DNA of 64,000 bases from Macrostomum hystrix. Its lineage: Eukaryota > Platyhelminthes > Macrostomidae. The notes under the pieces were generated by a model, which worked only from the letters and a program-made list of their open reading frames with translations, ran no database searches and had not been told where the DNA came from. The first letter of the stretch is position 1. Each line of letters opens with the position of its first letter. The DNA lies in contig CATNEN010000038.1 of the NCBI GenBank assembly GCA_950097015.1, forward strand, positions 15,432,001 through 15,496,000. Direction: 5' to 3'. Of the stretch, positions 29,463 to 42,309 are shown one piece after another. The position numbers were made by a program, and so were the translations under genes.

Positions 29463-31417
29463 GTGAGAAAATGAATAAATTAAGCAGTGAGCAATAATAT
29501 ATGACACAAATTGTTCACGTGTATACAGAACTCACATAGGCTCACATAGAGGACTACAAAAGTCTCCAGAGCTACTAGATGTCCTTAACGTAATGTCCTT
29601 ATAACGTATATATATAACGCATAATATATAACGTATGTCTCCTAATGTCCTTAACTCGATGAGTTTATTGTATGTGAATTTAAACTGGTGCTAAAACGCA
29701 TGAGTGGTCAGATAAACTTTTTACTTGGTTCACTGAACAGCATAAAAATGACTGTATTTAAGAGTATATAACACTCGTGTATATCCATTTTGCAAAACTC
29801 GTGTTTGATTATCTTTGAATTTGTAACAACTTTAAACATGTAACTCACAATAAAACATTTTCTACAATCATGCACCTTTCAGGCTCGTTAAATACCCAAT
29901 CATGCCAAGGTAGATAAACAGGTGAACTAAAATATCAGTATCGTCAGCTGCCATAACTAAAGAACTATAAAATATCGTCAAGTAACCATTACTACATACA
30001 AGATTACTAACAGCTAGGAGTGATCAATTAACCTGGCCATGCAGTTTAACAAACAGTTAATATGGTACTGTATATTGTATTGTCTTTTTGTCTAACCATT
30101 TTCTACAAAACGTTTCCTTACTAAAGTGATCAGATTGTATTATAAAAATTAGATAAGGATTGGTTGTTGCTATTTTTAGAAGATTATAAGGCAAATGGAA
30201 TTCAAGGTCATATCTTTGTTTCCTTCAACCGCTAACAGTCAGGCTGAGTGAGGACGACCTTGTGGAATTACCCGCATTTTTGATTGGCTACACAGACAAA
30301 GCCGCTGTTATCTGCTCAATTTTCGTCATACTCGTACGCATGTGTACTGATCCTAGCCAATGCCCAATGGGGAACAAAAGTATTGCTAGCAATGAAAACT
30401 TTGGACACACTGCATATTAAATAGTTCTTTATCGCATAATAAACCAATACATACATTCAAAATAACCTTTAACTATTGTAGACAAGCGGCGGTCATTCTA
30501 CAAGGCAGTCGGCTAAATTGTCAACGGCATGAAACCGCGGTTAAAAGGAAGGACTGACTAAAATGACAATTGTGTAACCTATATATACAGTACATATTAT
30601 TATATTCTCATTATGAACAGAAATCTACGAGTATTTATCCAAAGCGCGCGTGACTTTAGCTTCGTGAGACTTAATTGCATCCTCCGCATTTAATCTAATT
30701 AATATGTAATTTGATTATTAACTAATTTAATGAATGCGATTTTATTTAACAAAATTAAGTTATCCGAGCGAAGCAATTTTGACTGTTAGTAGAGAAATAT
30801 GTGTGCCTGATTTAGAGTAACAACAGAGTATCAACTGTATACCCATCATATCGAAATTTACTAAATGACTAAAAACTCAAAACAGTTTTTTTCTATGTTT
30901 TTAATTCAATAAAATTGTTCTGCAAACGGTTTTTCTATTAGAATGAGCTATATAGATATGATGCCATAATTTTATTATACATTTTCTTTCAATATAACAA
31001 GATCATTTAATACAATTTTATTCGATTTTTTCAGAAGTTAAGCTAAAAGATGGCGTTTATAAAATTATCAGCGATTAAACGGGATATATACCATTGTACG
31101 AGTGATTCGAAATAGAGAATGTGGAATTAATGTGCATTCGGGTTACGTTAACTGCAGGCAATACAATATAGCAATTTAAACACCCGAATGAACACATTTA
31201 CTGGTGTGACTATGCTATAAAATTCGTAGTTATAGACAGAAATCGTTTATCATTATTTATAGGTTGTTTTATACAATACTGAAAGTCGTTTGACAATAAT
31301 AGAACGCCTTCATGCTTGGGATGACGAAAATATTTACCTTAACTAGCACAGTAGGTAGAATAATTATAGATTATGTGCTTATTATTACACAAAAAGAAAT
31401 GGAAATATAAAGACAGA
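29463..31417. other. AT-rich DNA after the last visible ANKEF1 exon
   Basis: No exon encoding the conserved ANKEF1 C-terminus, no tandem repeat and no SINE were seen. It may be intron, 3' UTR or intergenic. Confidence 0.4.
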
Positions 31418-31715
31418 AAGAGGCTGTGGCCTAGTGGTTAGGGCGTCGGATTCCAGACTTGAAGGTCGCGGGTTCGATTCCCGACTCCACTGAAACAATT
31501 TGTATTCTTTAGCAAGACAAATAACTCTGCATTGCTTCAGTTCACCCAGCTGTTAAATGGGTACCTGCATCAGCTGGCATAATTGAAGGTGGGTGTGGCA
31601 TCCCCCCAGTCCATGGACTGAAAAGCTGTACGCAGTCTTCAGATGCGCCGCGCAACAGCTGCGACTGTGCTGTCGGCTGCACATATGGCCCGATTGGGGC
31701 AGGTGTAATAAATTA
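31418..31715 (+). mobile_element. SINE family B copy 5 (full length)
   Basis: The best-preserved copy: GGCTGTGGCCTAGTGGTTAG, CGGGTTCGATTCCCGACTCC, CATTGCTTCAGTTCACCCAG, GGGTGGGTGTGGCATCCCCC and a TAATAAATTATTAATTATTA tail. The head looks close to a functional pol III promoter. Confidence 0.9.
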
Positions 31716-31899
31716 TTAATTATTAACTATTACTACGCAACCAAATTTAGAACAGCACAAGTACGTTCACAATCGGTTCAATCTTTGCTGAAATCGAATC
31801 GGATATAGCAATCAGACAGGTAAATATTTTCGTATAAAAAAGACAACAGAGGACGAATATTTTAGAAATTAATAAATTCTGTCAGCAAATATTTGACAA

Positions 31900-33215
31900 T
31901 TACTGCACCAATTTCTGATGAAGAGCGTTAAGACCGCGAAAATATTTGACAGTTTTCACTTTCAACTCGGCTGTGGCATCCTCGTCAACAATAAAGAAAG
32001 CCCTGGGGTGATTCTGAAATGCCGACACTGTCCACATGTGATTAACGCCGCACTCTATGGCTTTGTGCAGGGCAAGGGCCTTAGATAGGCCGGTGACGAG
32101 AATCATGACGTTATCAGCGTCCATCACCGTGCCAACGCCCACAGTCAGGGCCTGGGTTGGCACCAACGATTTGTCGTTGTCAAAGAACCGAGAATTTGCA
32201 TCGATGGTGTCCTGTTGAAATAGATTGAAGAATCATTTTCTAATTTTAGTGCTGTTAGTTCGGGAAGGTGGCTAGTCTCACAGATACACGGGGCAGAAAG
32301 GCCAAGTTTTGTTCAATAAACCTGTGTTGTTTATTGATATTTGATCAACAACACACTCATTCACTGAGGAGCTTTAGTCAGGATCAATTGTTACGATTTC
32401 AATTGTGAGCCTAGGAGGTTGCAATAAGATTAGCCTAGAAACTAAAGCGTCAGACTCACGAATTGAAGGTCGGGTGTTCGATTCCTGAATCCAATTTAAC
32501 TATCGGTATCAGTTTACTTAACTTTTAAATGGGTACCAGCTAAGGTAATTGAGGGTGGGTGTGGCGTCCCTTCCCCCAGTCCATGGACTAAACAGCCGTA
32601 CGCAGACTTCAGATATGCCGCGCAATAGCTGCGGCTGTGCTGTCGGCTGCACATCTGACCCAGTGAGGCTAGATATAATCAATTATACTACATAGAATAC
32701 AGAACCGAATTCTTATAACTAACCTGCGCCAGTGTCTTGACGCGAGTGCGCGAAGCCAACGAGCTCCCCGGCTCATTGAAAGCAATGTGGCCGTCTGGCC
32801 CGATGCCGCCAATGAACAGTCGAATACCGCCGGCCTCTTTAATGCTGCGCTCGAACGCCTCGCATTCGGCATCTAAATCTGGCGCGTTGCCGTCCAACAG
32901 GTGGGCGTTGACCGGGTCGATGTCAATTTGAGAGAAGAAATTGTGAAACATGTAATAGTGATAAGATTCTTGATGACTACGCGGCAGGTTGACATACTCG
33001 TCCATGTTGAAGGTCTTCACATATTTGAAGCTCAGTTCTCCATTCTGATAGAACTGAATCAGCCGTTTGTACATGCCCAGAGGCGTACTGCCAGTCGGCA
33101 GGCCCAGAGTGAAGTATTTGTCCGGGCCCGGGGCAAAGTCTAGGATGCTCTTTTTAACAAATCCGGCGGCCCATTCGGCCACGTCTTTGCTGGTGTCGCA
33201 AATTACTAGGCGCAT
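31900..33215 (-). CDS. GNPDA: Glucosamine-6-phosphate deaminase/isomerase, two exons
   Basis: Exon 1 is 33215-32724 and exon 2 is 32211-31900 (minus), in phase, giving 267 residues. This matches the compact form of the family (266-290). It converts glucosamine-6-phosphate to fructose-6-phosphate and ammonia in the cytosol, linking hexosamine breakdown to glycolysis. Visible landmarks are [11 protein letters not shown] (phosphate-binding loop), NMDEYV with Asp72, and [14 protein letters not shown] with Asp141, His143 and Glu148, all catalytic in the family and all present. Exon 2 has [11 protein letters not shown] and [14 protein letters not shown] candidate acceptor AG lies 13 nt before the ATG. 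The intron holds a SINE B copy. Confidence 0.96.
32402..32692 (+). mobile_element. SINE family B copy 6
   Basis: Diverged head (GCCTAGAAACTAAAGCGTCA, GGTGTTCGATTCCTGAATCC) and intact GC-rich body. The tail ATAATCAATTATACT ends about 30 nt from the GNPDA exon 1 donor. It is inserted antisense to GNPDA in its only intron. Confidence 0.82.
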
Positions 33216-33344
33216 CTCACTGGCGTTGCTGGGATAAATTTGTCAGTAGGGATAAGCGATGAATTTTAATTTTTTTTTTAAATTTAGTAGATCTGCTAAA
33301 ACTCGACTAATATTCTTGAGACCAAAATTGTCTTAGCTCTTTTA

Positions 33345-33945
33345 TTCTCCGGGATTCCCCAGTGTGTTAATTAATTCTCAGGGATTCCCCAGTGTATTAA
33401 TTCATTCTCAGGGATTCATCAGTGCGCTATTTCTTTCACATTTCATTTACAAGGATTCCCCAGTGTGTTAATTTATACTAAGGGATTCCCTAATATGTTA
33501 ATTCATTCTCAGGGATTCCCCGGTGCACTATTTCTTTCACATCTCATTTACAGGGATTCCCCTGTGTGTTAAATTATTCTCAGGGATTCCCCAGTGCGTT
33601 AACTTATTTTCAGGGATTCCCCAGTGCGTTAACTCATTCTCAGGGATTCCCCAGTGTGCTAATTCATTACAGGATTCCCCAATATGTTAATTCATTCTCA
33701 GGGATTCCCCAGTGTGCTAATTCATTACAGGATTCCCCAATATGTTAATTCATTCTCAGGGATTCCCCGGTGCGCTATTTTGTTCACATTTCATTCACAG
33801 GGATTCCCTTGTGTGTTTTATGTCATTCTCAGGGATTCCGTCGTGAATGAACACAATCCTTGGGATTCCCGTGTTATAACTCGTTGATTAAAGGAATAAT
33901 CACAGTGTGAACTGATTTTCAGAGACTCCCGATTGTGTTGTCTGC
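33345..33945. repeat. 30-bp minisatellite upstream of GNPDA
   Basis: About 20 degenerate copies of CAGGGATTCCCCAGTGTGTT followed by AATTCATTCT. The junction TTCATTCTCAGG resembles a 3' splice site on the plus strand. It lies between the GNPDA start and SNRPE. Confidence 0.9.
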
Positions 33946-34204
33946 TAAAAGCTCATTTTAGTTTTTGGGGTTGTTAGATAATGCTTAAAAACTAAAAAGT
34001 AATGAAAAAAGTCAATAAGTTCAAGCATTTTATTAATAAATGTTTATTTGTTTAGAAAAGTTAGGATACAAAACGTGAACAGGACTAAATTAAGTTTAAA
34101 TATTAAAAGCTTTAAAAAGAAACAAAGTGCAAATTGCAGATCATATCTCCAGACACAGCAGCTGCACTGAATGAATAATAAAGCTAGGAATTGATTTTAA
34201 CTGG

Positions 34205-34477
34205 TCACTGCAAGGCCTCCTGTATAAGCGTGATTGTGTCGCCTTTCAGCAGGATCCGGCCAATCTTCTTACGCCCGCGACTCTTCAGATGCAACTCCTC
34301 AGCCTCGTCCATGACAATGTTCATGAATTCGTCGAAGCCGAGGATGCGACCCTCGATGCGCACATTCACCTGCTCGTAGAGCCACACCTGGACGCGGCAT
34401 TGGCTTTGTAAGAAGCGAAAGATCAGCGATATTGGAAGCACCTGCGTCTTCTGGACACGCTGCTGACGATAGGCCAT
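34205..34477 (-). CDS. SNRPE: Small nuclear ribonucleoprotein E (SmE)
   Basis: Single exon of 90 residues; the family is about 92. It contains the bipartite Sm fold: Sm1 around [20 protein letters not shown] and [13 protein letters not shown], and Sm2 around [13 protein letters not shown]. SmE is one of seven proteins forming the ring on spliceosomal U1, U2, U4 and U5 snRNAs. The minus-strand sequence TTTTCTTGCAG ends just 5 nt before the ATG, which is a strong 3' splice site, so the mRNA is probably trans-spliced or has an upstream non-coding exon. Confidence 0.97.
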   Translation of the reverse strand: MAYRQQRVQKTQVLPISLIFRFLQSQCRVQVWLYEQVNVRIEGRILGFDEFMNIVMDEAEELHLKSRGRKKIGRILLKGDTITLIQEALQ

Positions 34478-34482
34478 GATGG

Positions 34483-34496
34483 CTGCAAGAAAATTC
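34483..34496 (-). promoter_or_regulatory. Candidate trans-splice or 5'-UTR acceptor of SNRPE
   Basis: AATTTTCTTGCAG on the minus strand, AG at 34483-34484, is a pyrimidine-rich canonical 3' splice site leaving a 5-nt leader before the ATG. Confidence 0.6.
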
Positions 34497-34499
34497 AGA

Positions 34500-37310
34500 C
34501 TAATTCGTTTTCAGATTCACCACAGTAATACTATAAAAATGATTATACAATGGATTGTGCAAAAAGCTAAGCATTTTTTTTCAATTGTCAGCTCACGGTT
34601 AATGTTTTTTTTAACAGTAGGACTACCAAGCCATTTCGCTGGAAGCACTTGTTTTTATACTAAGGGTGGATTTCTCCCAAGGCAGCGCCCGAATGCTAAC
34701 AGCGTTGGTTGGTGTCTGATTGGTTGACAGACTAGGCGAGGGTGTCCTGTGGTTGAGCTGCGCCTAATATTTAGGCTTGATCAGTGAAATTGGAGAAATT
34801 CGCGTCAGGGTGTCCATAGTGGCCTAGTTCCATCTGTTGTAGCCCTTGAAGGTCCAGCAGTCCGTCTAGATAAAGGTAGGTGACCACTGAAGACGGGGAT
34901 GAAGCAGGTACTTTCGGGTGACATAAATCTTGAAGGCCTGGCAAGGCTGCACTGAGGCGTAGAGCAAATTCGTGTAAAGGGGTGTATGAAGTAGCGCTTT
35001 AGGGAAAAATCTGACCTTCGGTCAGAACCATTGAATATTTCGACTGTCTGAAGAGCTCGCGACCCGATTCTTGTTTCAGAAGATGCGCAACAAAAGTTGG
35101 CCTGTGTTCTTGACTTTCGTGTGCTTGCATTACCCCCATTTGCGTGCAGCAAAAAAATTGTCAGGTGGAATTCCCCCCATGGTAGAACTCTTAATATACC
35201 ATCTGCATCAACTACACACTATTTTATGTCATACTATGTTATGGTAAAAATTGCAATGGTATACCATGACATATAGATAGGCCTAGCTACTAGAAAATTT
35301 TATAATAGACCTGATGGTCTGGTATACTGATACCTAAGGCCCAAAAGTTTCTACATGGTATCTCGTAGTATGCTACATAGTATGCTAATTTCTTGTAGTG
35401 TGGACCCAGGCCTATACTTTGGTAATCACTAGGTCCTAGAATACCATGCTGACATAACAATGTGAATGAAAGCTAATAAAGTCCTAAGATCTTAGTTTTA
35501 ACCATAGGACGATTGATGTCAAAATTAGAATAATAAAAAATGATTTCAAATTTGACTTTAATTCACCACTGCAATTAATTTCTAAAAACAGGAACAAAGG
35601 TAATGGTCTGCAAAGTCAAAGACACAACTCACATTTTGTTCAATTTAGAAATAAAGTTTGATGTGTCATTTTATGGCTTAGAGCTCATACATGGCTTATA
35701 ATTTTTTGTGCTTATTTCAGAGAATAGCCAAGCAATGACACATCTAACATAATAATCTAAACTTAATTTAAAACAACCCAAGAAGACAGTTTTTTAAATC
35801 AGGAATCACAGCAAGTTGAATGACACTTAAAATGAAAGTACTTAACTTGCTAATCCCTGTAGCAATATGTAATAACAGAACTAGCTATCAACATAGCATG
35901 GGGCAATCAAAGCAATATTTTGTACCCAAATTAACCATGAAAGTTCTTGTAAGTCTGTTTGTTATACCTGCTTGTTAATAACTTTAAATCCAATTTGTCA
36001 ACTGCTTTTAAAATCACAATTAGCCCATATTTTGTTCTTTTATCTTGTAGCCTGTAGGTAAAAATATATTTTTACTTTTAATTACAAAAACTAGTCATTA
36101 AGCCAAATGTTTATAAAAAACACTGTTGCTAAATTTCAGTTTATAAAATAAAAACAAGTGGTCCTATTGTAGCTAAAAATATAATAATTAGAAGCTGAGT
36201 AAGTTAAAACTTAACTTTATCAGAATCTCTATTAAGATTATTTATTTTCATAGTGAATAACTAGGTCTCTAAAAAAAAGCAGGCTAAACATAAGCATATG
36301 TATTAGGGCCTAAAGCAATTTGGTGCCAACTGACAAGCAATGACCCAGACCCAGTAAGATTTAATATCATATGGAATCAAAAATGACATAAAAATAAAGT
36401 ACAAATATAGCAGCATATATAGCAACAAGCTTTGAGATTCAGCACTACTGTACAATAGAATGCTAGGCTTTAAGTATGCAAGGCATACATTTAAGTAGTT
36501 AAGCGATTATATAAGCATTAAGCCCTACACATATAGGCCTAGCTAGATTGCATTTGAGGACCTTTTGAGGTTTTAAAGAACTAGCAGGCTGCATAGGAAC
36601 ATTTGCAAAATACAATCTAATTTAAAACAAACTTAGGCCTAGGCCTACTTTTATTGTTTCTAGACACTTTGTTTCTATATGATAACAAAACCCTGATGAC
36701 AAACCAAACATTATTAAAAAAAGTAAGTAATTTTATAAACTTGTTATGCCTACATCTTAATTTTCTCCCGAACGGCTCAACCGATTTTCACCATTTCTTC
36801 ACCAAAAGATGTCAAATATGGGGACACATATACACGTATTTTTATTAAGCTTAACTTTATTGCTAAGGGGATTAAATATTCGAAAAACATGCTTTTTGAC
36901 CATATTCAAAGGTCAAACTATCTTGGCCTATTAAGAATTTCACTCACTGCCACTGAATTGAAATTGCATCGTCAAATTGCGCAACAACCCCTAGCTGATT
37001 GAATTTAAAGCCTGCACTCTGGAGACAAATTGGAAATAATTGTACACAACCAACCAAGAGACTGAGTGTACTCTATTTTCTTACTTCATTGTACAAAGCC
37101 AGAACTTTGAGAATTCATTTTATAAGGCTGATTTTTGCACCCACTAACCAACAGTCGGAATAGCCTATGTGTAGTCATCTAGGAATAGTTTAGGCTAGGC
37201 TAGGGTTCGATTCTGCACTGCGTCAAATCATTTAGACTAATTTTCAGCCAGTAGTGATGGATGCGAAGCGATAAATTTTTTTGATTTTGAAAAAAGGGGA
37301 AACTTTTAAT
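34500..37310. other. AT-rich intergenic DNA
   Basis: No gene was recognised. The short frames here have no similarity I can name. From about 35.2 kb the palindrome-like AGGCCTA recurs (see findings). Confidence 0.4.
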
Positions 37311-37324
37311 TCACTTTTGCAACC

Positions 37325-38672
37325 AGAGCTTGAATCATGGCTAAACTAGAGTTTGAATCATGGCTAAACTAGAGCTTGAATCATGGCTAAACTAGAGTCT
37401 GAATCATAGCTAAACCAGAGTCTGAATCATGGCTAAACCAGAGTTTGAATCATGGCAAAATTCGAGTTTGAATCATAGCCAACCAGAGTTTGAATCATGG
37501 CAAAACCAGAGTTTGAATCATGGCTAAACCAGCGTTTGAATCATAGCTAAACGAGAGTTTGAATCATGGCTAAACCAGAGTTTGAATCATGGCTAACCCA
37601 GCGTTCGAATCATGGCTAAAACAGAGCTTGAATCATGGTTTACCCATCGTTTGAATTATGGCTAAACCAGAGTTTGAATCATGGCTAAACCAGAGTTTGA
37701 ACCATGGCTTACCCATCGTTTGAATCATGGCTAAACCAGAGTTTGAATCATGGCTATACCAGAGTTTGAATCATGGCTAAACCAGAGTTTGAATCATGGC
37801 AAAACTCGAGTTTGAATCATAGCCAACCAGAGCTTCAATCATGGCAAAACCAGAGTTTGAATCATGGCTAAACCAAAGTTTGAATCATGGCTAAACCAGA
37901 ATTTTTATCATGGCTAAACCAGAGTTTGAATCATGGCTAAACAAAAGTTTGAATCATGGCTAAACCAGAGTCTGAATCATGGCTAAACCAGAGTTTGAAT
38001 CATGGCTAAACCAGAGTTTGAATCATGGCAAAATTCGAGTTTGAATCATAGCCAACCAGAGTTTGAATCATGGCAAAACCAGAGTTTGAATCATGGCTAA
38101 ACCAGCGTTTGAATCATAGCTAAACGAGAGTTTGAATCATGGCTAAACCAGAGTTTGAATCATGGCTAACCCAGCGTTCGAATCATGGCTAAAACAGAGC
38201 TTGAATCATGGTTTACCCATTGTTTGAATTATGGCTAAACCAGAGTTTGAATCATGGCTAAACCAGAGTTTGAATCATGGCTAAACCAGCGTTTGAATCA
38301 TGGCTAACCCAGCATTTGAATCATGGCTAAACCAGCGTTTGAATCACAACTGAACCAGAATTTTTATCATGGCTAAACCAGAGTTTGAATCATGGCTAAA
38401 CTAGAGTTTGAATCATGGCTAAACTTGAGTTTGAATCATGGCTAACCCAGCGTTTGAATCATGGCTAAAACAGAGCTTGAATCATGGCTTACCCATCGTT
38501 TGAATCATGGCTAAACCAGAGCTTGAATCATAGCAAACCAGAGTTCAAGCTAAACCAGAGCTTGAATCATGGCTAAACCAGAGCTTGAATCATGGCTAAA
38601 CAAGAGTTAGAATCGTGGCTAAACCAGCGTTTGAATCATGGCTAACCCAGCGTTTGAATCATGGCTAAACCA
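37325..38672. repeat. 23-bp minisatellite with higher-order structure
   Basis: About 58 copies of GAGTTTGAATCATGGCTAAA + CCA. A run of variants (beginning GCAAAATTCGAGTTTGAATC) appears at about 37455 and again at about 38028, giving a higher-order period near 573 nt. Confidence 0.95.
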
Positions 38673-38674
38673 GA

Positions 38675-39222
38675 ACTAGGGGATAATCGTCAACTGAGGG
38701 ATCATGGTAAACTGGGGGATAATTGTCAACTGGGGTATCATTGTCAACTGGAGGATCATTGTCAACTGGGGGATAATTGTCAACTGGGGAATCATCATCA
38801 AATGGGGGATCAATGTCAACTGGGGATCATTGTCAAATGGGGATCATCATCAACTGGGGGATCATTGTCAACTGGGTGATCATCATCAACTGGGGGATCA
38901 TTGTCAACTAGGGGGTAATGGTCAACTGGGGGAACATTGTCAACTGGGGATCATCATCAATGGGGGATCATAGGGCCTAGTCAACTGGGAGATAATTGTC
39001 AACTGGGTGATCAATGTCAACTGGGGATCATCATCAATGGGGGATCATAGGGCCTAGTCAACTGGGAGATAATTGTCAACTGGGTGATCATTGTCAACTG
39101 GGGGTTCATTGTCAACTGGGGAATTATTGTCAACTGGGGGATCATTGTCAACTGGGGGATCATTGTCAACTGGGGGGAAATTGTCGACTGGGGGATCATT
39201 GTCAACTGGAGGATCATTGTAG
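38675..39222. repeat. 18-bp minisatellite adjoining the 23-bp array
   Basis: About 29 copies of GGGGGATCATTGTCAACT with CATCATCAA variants. It abuts the previous array with no spacer. Its unit is a multiple of three, which keeps long frames open on both strands; these are not treated as genes. Confidence 0.95.
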
Positions 39223-39229
39223 TTTTAAA

Positions 39230-42200
39230 AAGCTGTAAATTCAGCTGCTAAAAAGAATAAACTAGACGATTTAAAAATATTTCTGCTCCCCGAAGGGGGG
39301 CAAAACTTGCTAGTTCTTTACTTAAATGTACACAACTCAGGCTTGCCAAGTCAATAAGATAATAAAGTGACAAAAATTGTGGACACTTGATCATCCTTGA
39401 TTTTTTTATTTAGGATGTACATTAATAAATTCTGGTCCATACAAAAATGTGACTGAAAATAAACTAGTTTATAGTAAATTATTAAGTATTTAAACTTGTG
39501 TATTGCTGCACAAATACACAAAGCAGAAAGCAAACATTTCAATTTCCAAACATTTTCAATGTTTCCGATTTCAGTCACAATGAAGGGCCTAATGCCTAGC
39601 TGGAACAACAGCTTTATAATAATATGTTATTAATAGTTATTTGTTCTTAAAGTTTTATCCTTTTTCAAAATAGTCGTTTTGTCCGTCGGCAGACAAAAGG
39701 CGGCAGACGAAATCACCACGCACATATGGGCTATGGCCTAGTGGTTAAAAATAAGTCGAAAATTTCACGACTAGCCAATAAGAGTTTAGTTGACGGTTTG
39801 AGATTTGAGCGCATATCAATGCGGTTTAACATGCACAATAACATGCGGTTTAACATCAGGAATATAATGCATTAAAAATGGCGAAAGTCACTTACGTCTC
39901 TCTAGTGGGCAGTTTTTATCTACACCATTTTCTTTTTCTTTTAAATTGCGCATGCTGTTTCCAGGAACAAAGGAGAGCCTAACATCTATAAAGTTTATTG
40001 AAGAGAAGCATTCTTGTTTAAAAAGATGACTTGAAATAGTTTTTTGAACAAATTAATGCATTTTAGAAATTTTAGATGCAGATGTATTTAGTTAGCTTAA
40101 TGCTGACGTTTTTTCTGCTGAATTTACCGGGTTTTTCCAAACGCAACATAACGCAACACATGCTTTTGATATGCAAGTCAGTTTGAAATTGTTGAATAAT
40201 TCGAGTGCTCTTTCTTGCTGATATATTTTACTCGAATGGCAACAAAAGAATTAGTAACTAAAAAACAAATAAACTACAACTACTTTCTATAGACTGACAT
40301 TGGCTTTACTCTCAGTCTCACAGGATGACCACTTCTTGTAGCACATAAGGAATTATAAATTCTAGACATTTTTGTTTAATATTTTTGTGGGAGATTCTGA
40401 GAGAGAATGGCAAATAAATAGGATTAAACCTCAATTGAGTCAAGGGGACCTATTAAATATTGCTCAAATCTATTATTAGTTAGCCTTAAGTCTAAAGGCT
40501 TGTTTAGGGATCCAAATATATATAGGAATACTAGGCCTACTCTAAGTGGGACATAGTGATTTAAGTTTTTTAATGTCAGATAAATTCTGTGTGAATAATA
40601 AATTGTATTTACTTCTTTATATAGACATAGGGAGGTATTGATAATTACTACTATTTATAATATGATGGACCTTTTTGTCTTTAAAGGACTTTTGTAGGCA
40701 AACAAATATATCTAAATCAGACAACATGAAAATGATGACAAATAACAGCAACATCTAAATAGTTTTTAATAAAACTCATGGTTTTGTTAATTTGTTCATT
40801 AATAATTGTTCTTCAGAAAATTAGTTAAATCAAGACTAGTAATAATTTATTTTATAAAAACTATAAACAAACTTAGCTAAGTTGTCACTAAGTACTTGTA
40901 CTTTAAATAAATCTTTTATAAGATTTATATGTAAGTGACAATAGACAGGCCTAGTCACTCAATAAACAACATGTACTGTGGGTGAAGTATTAAGTAAATT
41001 GGAAAACCCAAAGAATTTTATTTTAGGATTAATGGTCAAGTAGCCTATCTTACTTTGCCTTTTTATTTATCCTACTACTTTTTGTAAGACTAGGCTAGGC
41101 CTAGAAAAGACTAGGCCTACAAGCAGATAAGGGCCTAGTCAGGTCAGGAGGTTGCCACATAGCCTACCGAACTCTTAGTCTGGCAGGGTGTTGCTAATTA
41201 GGGCCCTGTCCCTAAGTATCAAGCCATACCTTTCAAAAAGCAATAGTTTTTATTGGCTTAGCAAATTAAACCTACATACTCCAAGATGCTACTTTTAATC
41301 CAATTAAAAAACGAAACATGATTATCTAATTAAAACTAAATAAACAAGACAGTGACTGAGTTTAGTCTAGACAAAGAGCTTGTGCTTGTATCAATCAATT
41401 ACAAGCATTTGAAGCATAATGGTTCCAATAGCAAAGCCAATGAGGCACAAAAGGTGACAATCATTTTCTTTATAAAAAAGACAATCCAGGCCTTCTAATC
41501 CCTAAGGCAGGGCCTTTTGCATATCCTATTTCAAGTTATTCTAAAAAATGTAGCATTGAATCAGTGCAATTTCTCAACAGGCCATGATGGTTAATTAATT
41601 ATAGTGCAGTTGATATTGCACTAAATCTTAGCTGCCATGGAAATTTTATTACAGTTTCCTGTCACAACTATGAAAACCATACTAGCTTGTGTAGGAGGCC
41701 CCTTTGTATTTTTTATTAAGATGAGATTCTGGATATTCTCACAATTGGCACACATTACTTAAGACCCAGTTTTGACAGAGTCAGAATGTTCTCCTTAGGT
41801 GGCATTGACTTAGGTGCAGAGTGCCAATATTTTAACCATTGAAATAGAATTTAGGTGACTTCTTATGTTGGTCATACATGGCTCCATTCAAAAAACAACA
41901 AATATCAAAAATGAGATTATGATGCAATTGTTTTAGAATAATCTGTGAAAATCTGTCATTTACAACTATTCTAGATCTGTGTTTCTATTTTCTAAATCTG
42001 TGCTGTTTTTTTATTTTTTAGCCTGTCTGTGCCTTGGAGTTAAGGCCTTGCTTAAAGATAAAGGAAATTATTAGTGCTAATTTCTGGTGATATAAGTGCT
42101 CTGCTACATTGCTCAGGAACAAAATGTAAATTATGTAAATGTTTAAATGTAAATTCGTAATTTCCTACACTAGAAATTAACAGTTGGCCTACTCAATGCA

Positions 42201-42237
42201 CTTATCAAATAAAAACAAACTAAAATATTATCTTTAC
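39230..42237. other. AT-rich intergenic DNA upstream of BTF3
   Basis: No gene was seen. A SINE B A-box fragment (GGGCTATGGCCTAGTGGTTA, 39728) is present, and AGGCCTA motifs are frequent. Confidence 0.4.
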
Positions 42238-42309
42238 AGCTGGAAGTTATACAGGGTTTATTAATAAGCCAAGCCAAGCAAGCAAACACACTCGGATTAG
42301 AATTGCATA

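Noticed and set aside
33566..33887. Short frames in the 30-nt array near GNPDA
   Set aside because: Minisatellite translation only.
34805..35152. Minus-strand frame of 115 codons
   Set aside because: No similarity recognised, composition like the surroundings, no splice or start context. Probably chance.
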